From contig DJEL01000012.1 of the NCBI GenBank assembly GCA_002432425.1, positions 1 through 64,000 on the forward strand: DNA of 64,000 nt, in the 5' to 3' direction. The notes beneath the pieces are model-generated. The model did not search any database. It was not told the DNA's origin and saw only the letters and a program-made list of their open reading frames with translations. Below, in pieces: positions 52,713-61,436 of the stretch. Each line of letters opens with the position of its first letter. Position 1 is the first letter of the stretch. Source of the DNA: Lachnospiraceae bacterium UBA5899 (lineage in GTDB: Bacteria > Bacillota > Clostridia > Lachnospirales > Lachnospiraceae). The position numbers and the translations under genes were made by a program.

Positions 52713-52964
52713 TCACCCCAATTCTTTTTCAAGCGCATCTGCATCTACCCAGCCTTCTTTATCAGCTTTTTTCTCGGCATTTTGCAGCTTAGAGAGTAAT
52801 AGGTATGCTGCTTTTATCCTATCAAGTTCATCTACTTCATCCATGGTAAGTATTGCATATTCACCATGTCCGTTTCTTGTCAAATATACACGATTGGATA
52901 AATCAACTTCCTTAAGTACATCTGTATAATTTCTTAAATCAGAAATAGGTTTAATATTAGGCAT
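52713..52964 (-). CDS. Phd/YefM-type antitoxin, no toxin partner seen
   Basis: An 83-residue antitoxin with the Phd/YefM DNA-binding half (IKPISDLRNYTDVLKEVDLS, VYLTRNGHGEYAILTMDEV) and an acidic C-terminal toxin-binding tail (AEKKADKEGWVDADALEKEL). AAGGAG precedes the ATG. In complete systems a RelE/ParE toxin overlaps the stop. Here the downstream 120 bp contain only stops, so the toxin appears lost. Confidence 0.88.
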   Translation of the reverse strand: MPNIKPISDLRNYTDVLKEVDLSNRVYLTRNGHGEYAILTMDEVDELDRIKAAYLLLSKLQNAEKKADKEGWVDADALEKELG

Positions 52965-52984
52965 ACAAACATCTCCTTTTCTTA

Positions 52985-53013
52985 ATACTACCATTATGTC
53001 AATGTATATGCAA
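52985..53013 (-). promoter_or_regulatory. Promoter of the Phd-type antitoxin
   Basis: Minus-strand TTGCAT (53013-53008), 17-base spacer, TAGTAT (52990-52985). Several ATGC repeats (53008-53056) flank it and may be antitoxin-binding sites. Confidence 0.6.
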
Positions 53014-53142
53014 GTATATTTACATGCTTATTAACATGCGAATATGCTTCATTTACTTGCTTTCATAATTTTTACAATTATGAGCAAATTTATGTTAGAA
53101 TGATAAAAATTTTATTATGTTGTATATTTTAGGAGAACCCAG

Positions 53143-53598
53143 ATGCTTACATATCATAGAACAACGGAAGAAGAAAAATATAGCATTACAAATTGGAAAT
53201 ACGAAGAAAAGTACAGTGTTTATAACGAGAAACCCTACGAGGAACATAAAAGAAACCATTACGGCTTTGCCAACCCCAAAAATAATTTCTTTTCTTTTTA
53301 TGAAAATGAAAACCTCATAGGATTTATTAATTTATATGAAGAAGACACCGAGATTTTCTTTGGCATTGGTGTAAATCCTGAATTTTGCAATAAAGGCTAC
53401 GGACAGCAAATGGCCAAAACAGCCCGTATCATATCGCATACATTATTTCCTGCCAAGCCTCTCTATCTCGAAGTAAGAACCTGGAATACCCGGGCCGTCC
53501 ATTGCTATGAAAAAGCCGGTTTCCACATTGTAGGAAATGAAATAACACAAACAACTTCCATCGGAGAAGGTGTGTTTTATCACATGATTGCAGAATAG
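53143..53598 (+). CDS. GNAT N-acetyltransferase
   Basis: A 151-residue GNAT protein. The central strand IFFGIGVNPEFCNKGYGQQM carries the acetyl-CoA loop (NKGYGQ), followed by LEVRTWNTRAVHCYEKAGFHIVG, the classic GNAT C-terminal motif. TTAGGAG precedes the ATG. The region is AT-rich compared with the housekeeping block. Substrate unknown. Confidence 0.88.
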   Translation: MLTYHRTTEEEKYSITNWKYEEKYSVYNEKPYEEHKRNHYGFANPKNNFFSFYENENLIGFINLYEEDTEIFFGIGVNPEFCNKGYGQQMAKTARIISHTLFPAKPLYLEVRTWNTRAVHCYEKAGFHIVGNEITQTTSIGEGVFYHMIAE

Positions 53599-53623
53599 TA
53601 TATTGGTGTAAAACTTTATGTAC

Positions 53624-54547
53624 CTATACTTCTTCTGAAATTAACTTCTGGAATATCTTCTCCTCATCATATTCCGGAGCAAATTCTTCGGCTACTTTGC
53701 AGATAGAGGAAATGGTTGCCATATCTGCTTCCAATTCATCAGCAATCTGTTCTACACTTTTTCCTTTACGAAGCTTACGGACTGTCAAGGAAATCAGTGC
53801 CCGCAACTGCCCATCCTTTTCACCATCCTGATAATACTCCATCTTCGTCAATTCAATCTGTCTTTCAAAAGTAAAATCAAGTGCCATAATTCTTCTCACC
53901 TCATTCTTATACGTCCGAAAGAAATCCTGTAAAATATTTTCTCTCGTACATGTGTCAATGGCTTCATCAATCGCCTGTTCCAGTTCCATCCCGTTTTCTT
54001 TATTGGCATTCACCCTGTTTATAAAGAAGGTATAGCCATATAAAACTTCCGACTTTTCCAGAAGTTCCTTATTTTCCGGTGCATTTAAGTTATACACCGT
54101 ACAGGAAAGCTCCAAATCCGGATTTTTCTTTTCTCCCATATATGCTGAAGAAAGATACATTTTCTCCACTGCCGGGCGCTTTTCCCGTCCGTTGTAAAAT
54201 ACCACAAACCGGGGCGTGGGTATCTTAATCTGCTTGTGTCCGTACAGATTCTCATTCTTCTCTTTAATCCGCCTGTCTATGGCATCCGTACAGTAAATCA
54301 GGCTGCGCATGGGCATATTGGGGTTATAAGTTGACTGGTGTTCATAAAAATTCATGTCTGTTCCGATGATAAAAGATGCATCGTTTCGGACAGACAATGA
54401 AATTCCGCCGTCTGTTGTAATAATTTCCACATCCTCCGGATTGTCAAAATGGCTGTCCCCCAGCACATTATAAACATTCAGTGCTTTTACTTTGTCCTGC
54501 ATCATCAGGGAAAACACACTGCTTTTAAAGTTACGGTTACGGTTCAT
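53624..54547 (-). CDS. Rpn-family PD-(D/E)XK nuclease/putative transposase
   Basis: A 307-residue protein of the recombination-promoting nuclease family (PF12784-like). The nuclease core has FIIGTDMNFYEHQSTYNPNM (the E-x-Q of the PD-(D/E)XK motif) and MRSLIYCTDAIDRRI, with TPRFVVFYNG further on. The C-terminus has the helical tail with GEKDGQLRALISLTVRKLRK. These genes are abundant and mobile in Lachnospiraceae. Start chosen at MNRNRNFKSSVFSLM with GAGG upstream. Confidence 0.87.
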   Translation of the reverse strand: MNRNRNFKSSVFSLMMQDKVKALNVYNVLGDSHFDNPEDVEIITTDGGISLSVRNDASFIIGTDMNFYEHQSTYNPNMPMRSLIYCTDAIDRRIKEKNENLYGHKQIKIPTPRFVVFYNGREKRPAVEKMYLSSAYMGEKKNPDLELSCTVYNLNAPENKELLEKSEVLYGYTFFINRVNANKENGMELEQAIDEAIDTCTRENILQDFFRTYKNEVRRIMALDFTFERQIELTKMEYYQDGEKDGQLRALISLTVRKLRKGKSVEQIADELEADMATISSICKVAEEFAPEYDEEKIFQKLISEEV

Positions 54548-54749
54548 CTTACCTCTTTTCCGGCAGAATGATGTTTTTCTGCCTGTATTGCGGCAGTAAC
54601 CGTACTTCTGCATCCTTTTGCTTGCTGCACAAGGTTCCCGGCTTCCTGCCTGATTGATAGTTGAGAATAAAGCAGGAATTTCCGACCTGTGCGGAACCAT
54701 TGAAGAATTAAGGTTCCTCACAAAAAGATTTGCATTTAGAATGTTATTT
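54548..54749. other. Spacer between the Rpn gene and the surface-protein terminator
   Basis: AT-rich sequence that carries no convincing gene. It should hold the promoter of the Rpn-family gene on the minus strand, but I find no confident -35/-10 pair. Confidence 0.4.
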
Positions 54750-54802
54750 CGACAAAAGAAAATCTGCTTTGCAATCATGATAACACAGACTGCAAAGCAG
54801 AT
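54750..54802 (-). terminator. Terminator of the truncated surface-protein gene
   Basis: ATCTGCTTTGCA and TGCAAAGCAGAT form a 12-bp perfect stem with a 17-base loop, followed on the minus strand by TTTTCTTTTG. Confidence 0.75.
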
Positions 54803-54821
54803 GCAAGAGTTTGTTCGTAAT

Positions 54822-55288
54822 TTACCACCACAAAAATCCAACCTTTTTGCTCTTAATCTTAAAGGTTATCTTCTTGGTTCCGCCGTAGTTGCCGACGCCT
54901 CTGATAATCACGGTGGCTGTTCCCTTCTTTACATTGTTGCTGTAGCTTACGATTTCGTAATCGTCCGCAGTAAGAGGTACTTTCTTCACGGTCAGAGTAA
55001 TATCCTCTTTTCCGGGTTTAATGGCTGAACCGGTGTAGGTCTGGTCCGTTACCTTTGCTGCTACTTTACTGATATCCGCCTGTACGACACGGTAGCTTCC
55101 GGTCAGTTCACCGGTAAATCCGCTTCCTTCTTTTGCCTTCACCGTTACAAAAATCTCCGTTCCGGCAGGGATGATATCGGTATCCTTTACTTCACTGCCA
55201 TCCGCATAAGCATACTTCACAATCTCATAATCTTTCTTTACCGCAAGCTTCTTACCGTTGGAATCCAGCACATCAAATTTGGTCGTGT
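54822..55288 (-). pseudogene. C-terminal fragment of a surface/adhesin-like repeat protein
   Basis: About 155 codons remain. They read as beta-rich repeats typical of large cell-surface proteins: KKDYEIVKYAYADGSEVKD, GSGFTGELTGSYRVVQADIS and KGTATVIIRGVGNYGGTKK. Such repeats occur near the end of extracellular Ig-like or MBG-type proteins. The 5' end is cut exactly at the inverted repeat of the IS66 element, so signal peptide and most of the protein are missing. Confidence 0.8.
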
Positions 55289-55399
55289 GTAAGCGCTCAA
55301 TAAGTTGATGCCTTTCGGCACTGTTAAGATCCATGGGATAATAAACTCCATATAGTAACGAGAGTTATAGTAATGCGTAGTAACGCGAGGAGGTTAGTC

Positions 55400-55768
55400 A
55401 TGGATCAAGTTACTAAAGTTCGTCGACAACTAAAACGCGAGGAATGGAAATCCATTATCAGCGAGTGTCGATCAAGCGGTATGACTGTTTCGGCCTGGTG
55501 TAAAGAACATGGCATTGTTGAACAGACATACTACAAAAATCTAAAGAAGCTTCGTGAAGAGATGATAGAATCACTTCCGGCTCCTATTGATCAAGATGAA
55601 CACGAAAACAAACCAGCTGTATTCAAGAAACTTGAAGTATCATCTCCTATTCCGAATACTAAGGCTGCAGTCATTATTCATCTTGGTTGTGCCACCATTG
55701 AAGTAAATGAGGGCACGAGTCAGCAAACCATTCAGGCAGTGCTCTTAGCACTGCAAGCTACATGCTAG
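55400..55768 (+). CDS. tnpA: IS66 accessory protein TnpA
   Basis: A 122-residue helix-turn-helix protein of IS66 elements (EEWKSIISECRSSGMTVSAW; EQTYYKNLKKLREEM). Required for transposition together with TnpB. AGGAGG precedes the ATG. It overlaps tnpB by 7 bp. Confidence 0.9.
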   Translation: MDQVTKVRRQLKREEWKSIISECRSSGMTVSAWCKEHGIVEQTYYKNLKKLREEMIESLPAPIDQDEHENKPAVFKKLEVSSPIPNTKAAVIIHLGCATIEVNEGTSQQTIQAVLLALQATC

Positions 55769-56118
55769 GCGATATTACCGTTGCTGAAAACATTTATATC
55801 GCATGCGGCTATACGGATATGCGTAAGTCCATTGATGGATTGGCCAGCATTGTTCAGCAACAGTTTCAATTAGATCCATTCTCAAATTCATTGTTTCTCT
55901 TTTGTGGCAGAAGCCGTGACAGGATGAAGGCACTCCTTTGGGAAGGTGATGGATTTATCCTGTTATACAAGAGACTTGAGAATGGTTCCTTTAAATGGCC
56001 ACGTAATGAAGCAGAGGTAAAACCGATTACTTGGCAGCAATTCCGATGGCTTATGGAAGGCCTTCAGATTGAACAAAAGCAATCAATTAAACCGGCTAAA
56101 AAGGGTGATTTTTGCTAG
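55762..56118 (+). CDS. tnpB: IS66 accessory protein TnpB (IS66 Orf2)
   Basis: 118 residues with the Orf2 signature YIACGYTDMRKSIDGLASIV and FLFCGRSRDRMKALLWEGDG. It is the IS66 accessory protein, unrelated to the RNA-guided nuclease of IS200/IS605 that shares the name. Confidence 0.92.
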   Translation: MLGDITVAENIYIACGYTDMRKSIDGLASIVQQQFQLDPFSNSLFLFCGRSRDRMKALLWEGDGFILLYKRLENGSFKWPRNEAEVKPITWQQFRWLMEGLQIEQKQSIKPAKKGDFC

Positions 56119-56211
56119 AGCCAAGAACTCGCAAATCCTTGATTTTACTGGCTTCGCAGGCGTTTTTGTGGTATAATTATCTTATCAATTAGTAGAGGAA
56201 TTATACCAGTT

Positions 56212-57750
56212 ATGAACGAAAAAGATGCCTATATTGAGCACCTTGAAAACACCATAAAAGACCTACAGAATCAGGTAAGTAATCTAACTGAGATGATTCT
56301 TTTGCTTCGTAAAGAAAAGTTTGGATCTTCCAGTGAGAAGACTTCCACTCAGATAGAAGGACAACTCTCTCTTTTTAATGAAGCCGAGGTAGAAATGGAT
56401 CCTAATTCTCAGGAGCCATTTATTGAGCGCAAGGATTGCATCTACAAAAGAAAAACCAAAACAACTCGTGAAGAGTTATTAAAAGATCTTCCTGTAGAGG
56501 AAGTGCCTTGCATGATTCATCCTGATGACATGGTTTGTGATCAGTGTGGTTCTGCTTTGAGAGAGATTGGTTATGTCAAAGTACGTGACGAATTGGAATA
56601 CATTCCAGCTAAGGTTAAGGTAATTCGATATATGCAGCAAGCATGTGAATGCCCTGCTTGCAAGCACAAAGGAAAACCTTTCATTCGTAAAGCATTTACT
56701 CCAAAATCCGTATTAAATCACTCACTAGCATCGCCAAGTTCCGTTGCCCGTGTCATGTATCAGAAATACGTTAATAGCGTACCTCTATACAGACAGGAAA
56801 AGGACTGGGAACAGATTGGTATCGGTCTCAGCCGAGCTACTATGGCAAACTGGATCATTCGTAGTAGTGAGGATCATTTAAAGCCTGTTGTAGATAGGCT
56901 TAAACAGGAACTAATGAGTCGAGACATCCTCCACTGTGATGAGACTCCAGTTCAAGTCCTCAAAGAGGACGGTAAGAAACCACAGACCAAGTCATATATG
57001 TGGTTGTACCGCTCGGGAAATGATGGGAAACATCCAATCGTCCTTTATGATTACCAACCATCAAGGAATGGTGATCATGCGGTCAAGTATCTGAAGGACT
57101 TTAAGGGCTATGTCCATTCAGATGGCTACTCTGGGTATAACAAACTAACTGATATAACCAGAGTTGGCTGTTGGGCACATCTGCGACGCAAGTTTGTGGA
57201 AGCGATTCCACAAAGAAAAGATCCAGATGCTCCATTAACCAGTGCTGAAATAGGTCTTCAGTACTGTGATAAGCTCTTTGCTATCGAAGATAGCCTTAAA
57301 GACCTATCAAGTGAAGAAAGATTCTGTAAGCGTCTTGAATTGGAAAAACCAGTTCTTGAGGCTTTTTGGTGTTGGCTTGATTCTATAAATGCATTAAAAG
57401 GATCAGCCTTAGGAAAGGCTGTTACCTATGCTCAGAATCAAAAACCATATATGGAAAACTATCTTCTTGATGGAAGATGTTCTCTATCAAACAATGCAGC
57501 GGAGAATGCCATTCGTCCATTTACTGTTGGACGAAAAAATTGGCTCTTTGCCGATACTCCTAAGGGAGCAAGTGCATCCGCAGCGATCTATAGCTTAGTT
57601 GAGACTGCAAAAGCGAATGGTCTCAATGTATATGCTTATCTTCAGCATTTGCTTTTATACATGCCTGGTTCAGAATGGCAGCGTTATCCAGAAGAACTGG
57701 ATGAGTTGATGCCATGGGCACCAGAGGTGCAGGAGCAATGTAAACAGTAG
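56212..57750 (+). CDS. tnpC: IS66 transposase TnpC
   Basis: The DDE transposase of the element, 512 residues. An N-terminal coiled coil (about 5-45) and a zinc-finger region (CDQCGSALREIG; CECPACKHKG) precede the catalytic domain. Acidic residues occur in LHCDETPVQVLK, YVHSDGYSGYNK and LSNNAAENAIRPFTVGRKNW. It ends with the usual PEELDELMPW tail. Confidence 0.94.
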   Translation: MNEKDAYIEHLENTIKDLQNQVSNLTEMILLLRKEKFGSSSEKTSTQIEGQLSLFNEAEVEMDPNSQEPFIERKDCIYKRKTKTTREELLKDLPVEEVPCMIHPDDMVCDQCGSALREIGYVKVRDELEYIPAKVKVIRYMQQACECPACKHKGKPFIRKAFTPKSVLNHSLASPSSVARVMYQKYVNSVPLYRQEKDWEQIGIGLSRATMANWIIRSSEDHLKPVVDRLKQELMSRDILHCDETPVQVLKEDGKKPQTKSYMWLYRSGNDGKHPIVLYDYQPSRNGDHAVKYLKDFKGYVHSDGYSGYNKLTDITRVGCWAHLRRKFVEAIPQRKDPDAPLTSAEIGLQYCDKLFAIEDSLKDLSSEERFCKRLELEKPVLEAFWCWLDSINALKGSALGKAVTYAQNQKPYMENYLLDGRCSLSNNAAENAIRPFTVGRKNWLFADTPKGASASAAIYSLVETAKANGLNVYAYLQHLLLYMPGSEWQRYPEELDELMPWAPEVQEQCKQ

Positions 57751-57759
57751 CTAGTGTTG

Positions 57760-57790
57760 GGGATGGTATTATACACCATCCCGATTTTTT
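57760..57790 (+). terminator. Terminator at the end of tnpC
   Basis: GGGATGGT and ACCATCCC enclose a 7-base loop, followed by GATTTTTTT, inside the IS66 right end. Confidence 0.85.
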
Positions 57791-57819
57791 TATAAGGCGT
57801 CATGTTATTGAGCGCTTAC

Positions 57820-57907
57820 CCTTAAACTGCGTATATTGCTCGTCGCTATCCAATAAAAAAGCATCTATGTATAAAAGCAGTTTCATAGAATTCGATTCGT
57901 TCATCAT
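57820..57907 (-). pseudogene. 5' gene fragment cut by the IS66 right end
   Basis: After an AAGGAG ribosome site, the frame MNESNSMKLLLYIDAFLLDSDEQYTQFK runs uninterrupted into the IS66 inverted repeat. An overlapping frame (MYDERIEFYETAF) has better ribosome-site spacing but stops after 21 codons. I do not recognise the protein. It is not the missing start of the surface-protein fragment at the other IS end, which would need a signal peptide. Confidence 0.4.
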
Positions 57908-58003
57908 ACATTTCTGTTTACTCCTTTTAAGCCGGAGTTATACAACTCCGGCCCTTCCTATTCTTTCCAAGAAAAGAAATACAGAACAATACTTCAGAGT
58001 ATA

Positions 58004-58333
58004 TTAGTAAAGTCCACTTTCCTTATATGCCTTCCTAACTGGAATAATCGGTAAAAATACAAAGGCAAAAATAGCAAAAAAGAATGCAAGCACAAACGTC
58101 ATCAGGTCATAGGGAAACGGCACAATTATCCATCCCCATTTTGCAATTCCTCCTGCCATCTTAATAGCTGTTAACAATCCACCAAAAAAATATGATATTA
58201 AACCAGCCAGAAAACCGATTCCCATTAATGTTGCTCCAAAATCCACTCCTGCAATTGCGTTAAGGCAAAAACCTGTTACGGATAAAACTGTTGCTCCAAG
58301 TGCTATGTACTGTGCAATCTTAAATCTGTTCAT
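58004..58333 (-). CDS. Small membrane protein (109 aa)
   Basis: Three or four hydrophobic stretches cover most of the protein (YIALGATVLSVTGFCLNAIA; TLMGIGFLAGLISYFFGGLL; TFVLAFFFAIFAFVFLP). The C-terminus is short and basic. AAAGGAG precedes the ATG. Family not recognised. Its upstream region resembles that of the next gene. Confidence 0.65.
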   Translation of the reverse strand: MNRFKIAQYIALGATVLSVTGFCLNAIAGVDFGATLMGIGFLAGLISYFFGGLLTAIKMAGGIAKWGWIIVPFPYDLMTFVLAFFFAIFAFVFLPIIPVRKAYKESGLY

Positions 58334-58362
58334 GATAAATTCTCCTTTATTCATACTATATT

Positions 58363-58450
58363 ATTATTTTCAGCTCTTGCTGATAATCTAATAATACATA
58401 AATCTTTGGAAAGAGTTTTCATTAGAAGTTTACACTCGAAAAGCACTGTT
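58363..58450 (-). repeat. Upstream element, copy 1
   Basis: Shares an extended similarity with 58805-58900. Each contains a CAGC/GCTG mini-hairpin (CAGCAAGAGCTG here), a TACTATTAGATTA-like block, and TTTACACTC further upstream on the plus strand. Confidence 0.5.
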
Positions 58451-58486
58451 TAATAGTTTATCCATCGTCATTATTTTTTCACGCCA

Positions 58487-58786
58487 TCACAGCCCGGTCC
58501 ACCGACCTGTTGGACTAATTTCTTCTGGGCTTAAATCATCTAACTCTTCTGCAATTCTCATGAAGCATGATGGCTCTATATCTGTATAAAAAGCGATAAT
58601 ATACCTTGTTATGAGCTCTCCCTTAAAAATACAACACTTTTTAATATCATCTGGTAAATTATCCGGGTTGTATGATCTGCAAGAATCCCCTATCATGTCA
58701 AGAAAGTCCATCATTTTCAGCCGTATTCTTCTAGGAACAACTACATATTGAGGCGTAGCCCCTCTAATAACCTCTGTCTGATACAT
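58487..58786 (-). CDS. Hypothetical protein (99 aa)
   Basis: A small soluble protein beginning YQTEVIRGATPQYVVVPRRI with an acidic C-terminal segment (EELDDLSPEEISPTGRWTG). AGAGGAG precedes the ATG. I do not recognise it. It has the same type of upstream element as the neighbouring membrane protein gene, so the two may be co-regulated. Confidence 0.6.
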   Translation of the reverse strand: MYQTEVIRGATPQYVVVPRRIRLKMMDFLDMIGDSCRSYNPDNLPDDIKKCCIFKGELITRYIIAFYTDIEPSCFMRIAEELDDLSPEEISPTGRWTGL

Positions 58787-58804
58787 ATTTTTCTCCTCTG
58801 CTTC

Positions 58805-58900
58805 ATGCAATAATATTATTTTCAGCTCATGCTGGCATACTAATAGTACATGCACTCGTAGTTAGCATTTTCATGTAATGTTTACACTCTGTTGAAAATT
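58805..58900 (-). repeat. Upstream element, copy 2
   Basis: The second copy of the shared upstream region. The mini-hairpin reads CAGCATGAGCTG: arms are conserved and only loop bases differ from copy 1. Confidence 0.5.
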
Positions 58901-59075
58901 TCTTTTCCCCAAGCATACAGCTCTATTTATATATAAACCCTCATTGGTTATTATCGCCCCTTTAATATATGATTTTTGTTATCATAACATAAATTGAGAG
59001 TGTACGTATAATTTATTGTGGCAAATATTCCTCTATTCTTTCAAGGCTGATTTTAAAATATCTTTTCCTGCTATA
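58901..59075. other. AT-rich non-coding spacer
   Basis: No coding frame or clear structure beyond short A/T tracts. It separates the small hypothetical gene from the ATC hydrolase promoter. Confidence 0.5.
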
Positions 59076-59104
59076 TCGACACTTTTCTCTTCCTATGTTA
59101 AAAT
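59076..59104 (+). promoter_or_regulatory. Promoter that would give a leaderless ATC-hydrolase mRNA
   Basis: TCGACA (59076-59081), 17-base spacer, TAAAAT (59099-59104). The -10 box ends six bases before the ATG, so the predicted transcription start falls on or beside the start codon. Confidence 0.55.
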
Positions 59105-59110
59105 AGAAGC

Positions 59111-59713
59111 ATGAAAAATACATTTAATGCTAAAATTTTTTTTCAGTTTTATCACAGTGCGGTTAAGGCGGAATTGAAAAAAAGAGGATTTGCGAAGGAT
59201 ACCGCACGGAAAATCAAAAAAGAATATAAGGAGATTGCGGGTCGCGCCAAGGACATCGGGCCTTCCAGACTGTTAAGCTCCTATATCATGGGTATTTATT
59301 TCATTGCCTTAAACCGGAGTACCGGCAAAACGGCAGAAGAAAATTATTCGATATTTAAGGAGGGACTGTGTGCATCACACCTCTTCCATAAAGCAATGGG
59401 GAATGCAGACAGTTACCTTGATAAAAAGAAAATGCCGGGACGTCTGCAGTGGTCGGCGGACAGCCATAAACATCAGTATGAAAACGACTGGGTTGTGGAT
59501 ATTTTACCGGGAAACGGGGAATACGACCTCGGTTACGATTACCATGAATGCGGCGTCTGCAAAATATGTCAGGATGAGGGTTGTCCGGAACTGGCTTCCT
59601 ACTTGTGCCGTATGGATTTCGTGCTGGCAGATATCATGAACATGAAATTAGAAAGAACCGGCACCATCGCTGACGGTGCCGATTACTGTGATTTCCGCTA
59701 CAGCCGGAAATAA
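59111..59713 (+). CDS. L-2-amino-thiazoline-4-carboxylate hydrolase-like protein
   Basis: A 200-residue protein of the ATC-hydrolase-like family (PF14196 type). Marks are the CGVCKICQDEGCPELASYLC cluster and the C-terminal GADYCDFRY. Known members convert aminothiazoline carboxylate toward cysteine, but most of the family is untested. No ribosome site precedes the ATG and a promoter abuts it. Its end overlaps the convergent ABC transporter gene by 16 bp. Confidence 0.82.
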   Translation: MKNTFNAKIFFQFYHSAVKAELKKRGFAKDTARKIKKEYKEIAGRAKDIGPSRLLSSYIMGIYFIALNRSTGKTAEENYSIFKEGLCASHLFHKAMGNADSYLDKKKMPGRLQWSADSHKHQYENDWVVDILPGNGEYDLGYDYHECGVCKICQDEGCPELASYLCRMDFVLADIMNMKLERTGTIADGADYCDFRYSRK

Positions 59714-61410
59714 TTAATCTCCTCTTCCGTGAGGACTTCGAGATGTTTGTCCCGGATTGCATACACTCTGGTGCAGACCTCTAAAACCGTCGGACGGTGG
59801 GTGGTTACCAGACAGGTACGCGGGTATTCATCCTTCATCAGGTTCTTTAAGAGCTTTCGTTCCGTTGCCACATCCAAAGCAGAGGTTGCCTCATCCAGCA
59901 GTAAAATGGGGGACTTGCGGAGGATGGCTCGGGCAATGGAAAGCCGCTGCGCCTGCCCTTCGGAAAATCCACCGCCTCGTTCCTGTATCGGGCTGTTGAT
60001 ACCGTCCGGCAGTTTCTCTACAAAATCCCACGCACAGGCAATTTCCAAAGCATTCCGGATTTCTTCATCCGTAGCATCTTCTTTTACATTTCTCATATTT
60101 TCCGCAATCGTACCGGAAAACATGGTATTTCCCTGCGGTACATAGGATATCAACTGTCTGGCGGAAGCATTGAGGGGCATGTTTTCCTCCCGTGTGCAAA
60201 GCTGTGCAGTGCCTTCCTGTGATAAAATTAAGGAAAGCAAGAGTCTTAACATGGTGGTCTTGCCTTCGCCGGAGGGACCGATAAGAGCAACCACTTCGTG
60301 CGGATGAGCCTCCATAAAAGCATGTTCAAAAACCACGGTGCCGTTCCGGTAAGCATAGGAAACATTCTGTACGGAAAGTCCCACACCTTCCTCTTTATGC
60401 CGCTCCCAGAAAGCCTTCACCTCTTCCTTTTTACTGTAGTCCTCTCTCGGCATCTCCACAATATCCATCAGTCTGCCCGCCGAAGTCGTCAGGGAAACCG
60501 AGGTGGGAATTAACGAAATCAGATTGTTCAGGGTACTTGTCAGCGTACTGGACAGAGTGAGAAACATGGTCATGGTACCATAGCTGATAGCTCCGCTCCA
60601 CACCCGGTAAATACCCCAGCCATAGGAAGCATAGGAAACCGCCATGCCGATTAACGTCATCAGAACAGAAATCACAATGCTCATTTTCTGATAACTCATG
60701 CGCATGGTAATGTATTCCTTCTGCAGATTTTTCAGCCTTTCTATATAAAGGGAAATCATATCGAAAGCCTTAATGGTCTGGATATTGGAGAACGCCTCCT
60801 GGTTAAAGCCGGACATTTTCGCATTCATGGCTGCGCTTTTGTTATTGTTGTTCTGCATTTTTTTCGTCAGATACCGTGACATAAGGAAAGAAACCGGCAT
60901 GCTCACAAGGGCAAACACGGCAAACGACGCATCATAATAAAGCACCATCCACAGGGCGCTTCCAAACCGGAAAAGATATATTATTAAATTGGGAACAAAA
61001 CTCAGAATGCCGGAGGCGATGTTGGAAGCATCCCCGTTCCAGCGGGTCAGCAAATCCCCGGTATGGTACTCTGTCAGGGATTCCCAGTCCGTCACTAAAA
61101 TTTTGGAAAAAATATCCGCTTTAATACCGGCATCCACGCTCATGCTGATTTTGGTGGAAATGTAAGTGGAAATCTGCGTCAGGAACACACTTCCCAGGTT
61201 CATGCCTATCATGATGCAGAAGGTCATAACAACCTGCCCGGTTTCATGTCCGGTAATAATATCAATCAAATCCTTGGATACCAGACTTCCCAGAAGGGAG
61301 ATGCCGGTACCGGCAAGGCCTAAAAGCGTATATACCGCAATCGCCCAGATATGCCGTCTGGCGTAGCCGCCAATCCATTTTATTCGTTTCCACGTCTGCT
61401 GCATACTCAC
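59698..61410 (-). CDS. ABC exporter, fused membrane and ATPase domains
   Basis: A half-transporter of 570 residues. Six membrane helices occupy residues 1-320. The ATPase domain has Walker A LIGPSGEGKTTMLRLL, the unusual signature FSEGQAQRLSIARAIL (SEGQ in place of SGGQ), Walker B ILLLDEATSALD and the switch TTHRPTV. There is no N-terminal C39 peptidase domain, so any leader removal needs a separate protease. It follows the candidate substrate gene and is probably its exporter. Confidence 0.92.
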   Translation of the reverse strand: MSMQQTWKRIKWIGGYARRHIWAIAVYTLLGLAGTGISLLGSLVSKDLIDIITGHETGQVVMTFCIMIGMNLGSVFLTQISTYISTKISMSVDAGIKADIFSKILVTDWESLTEYHTGDLLTRWNGDASNIASGILSFVPNLIIYLFRFGSALWMVLYYDASFAVFALVSMPVSFLMSRYLTKKMQNNNNKSAAMNAKMSGFNQEAFSNIQTIKAFDMISLYIERLKNLQKEYITMRMSYQKMSIVISVLMTLIGMAVSYASYGWGIYRVWSGAISYGTMTMFLTLSSTLTSTLNNLISLIPTSVSLTTSAGRLMDIVEMPREDYSKKEEVKAFWERHKEEGVGLSVQNVSYAYRNGTVVFEHAFMEAHPHEVVALIGPSGEGKTTMLRLLLSLILSQEGTAQLCTREENMPLNASARQLISYVPQGNTMFSGTIAENMRNVKEDATDEEIRNALEIACAWDFVEKLPDGINSPIQERGGGFSEGQAQRLSIARAILRKSPILLLDEATSALDVATERKLLKNLMKDEYPRTCLVTTHRPTVLEVCTRVYAIRDKHLEVLTEEEINYFRL

Positions 61411-61436
61411 TCCCTCACAAACCCTTTAACGTACAA

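Larger units (their letters stand above)
55289..57819 (+). mobile_element. IS66-family insertion sequence
   Basis: A 2531-bp element with terminal inverted repeats beginning GTAAGCGCTCAATAA at both ends (15 perfect, about 23 of 26 overall). It carries the canonical tnpA, tnpB and tnpC in order. All three frames are open, so it may still be active. The flanking 8-base sequences (GGTCGTGT and CCTTAAAC) do not match, so no target duplication is visible. Confidence 0.93.

Noticed and set aside
55762..56118. RNA-guided TnpB nuclease
   Set aside because: This is the 118-residue IS66 Orf2 protein, which has no RuvC domain.
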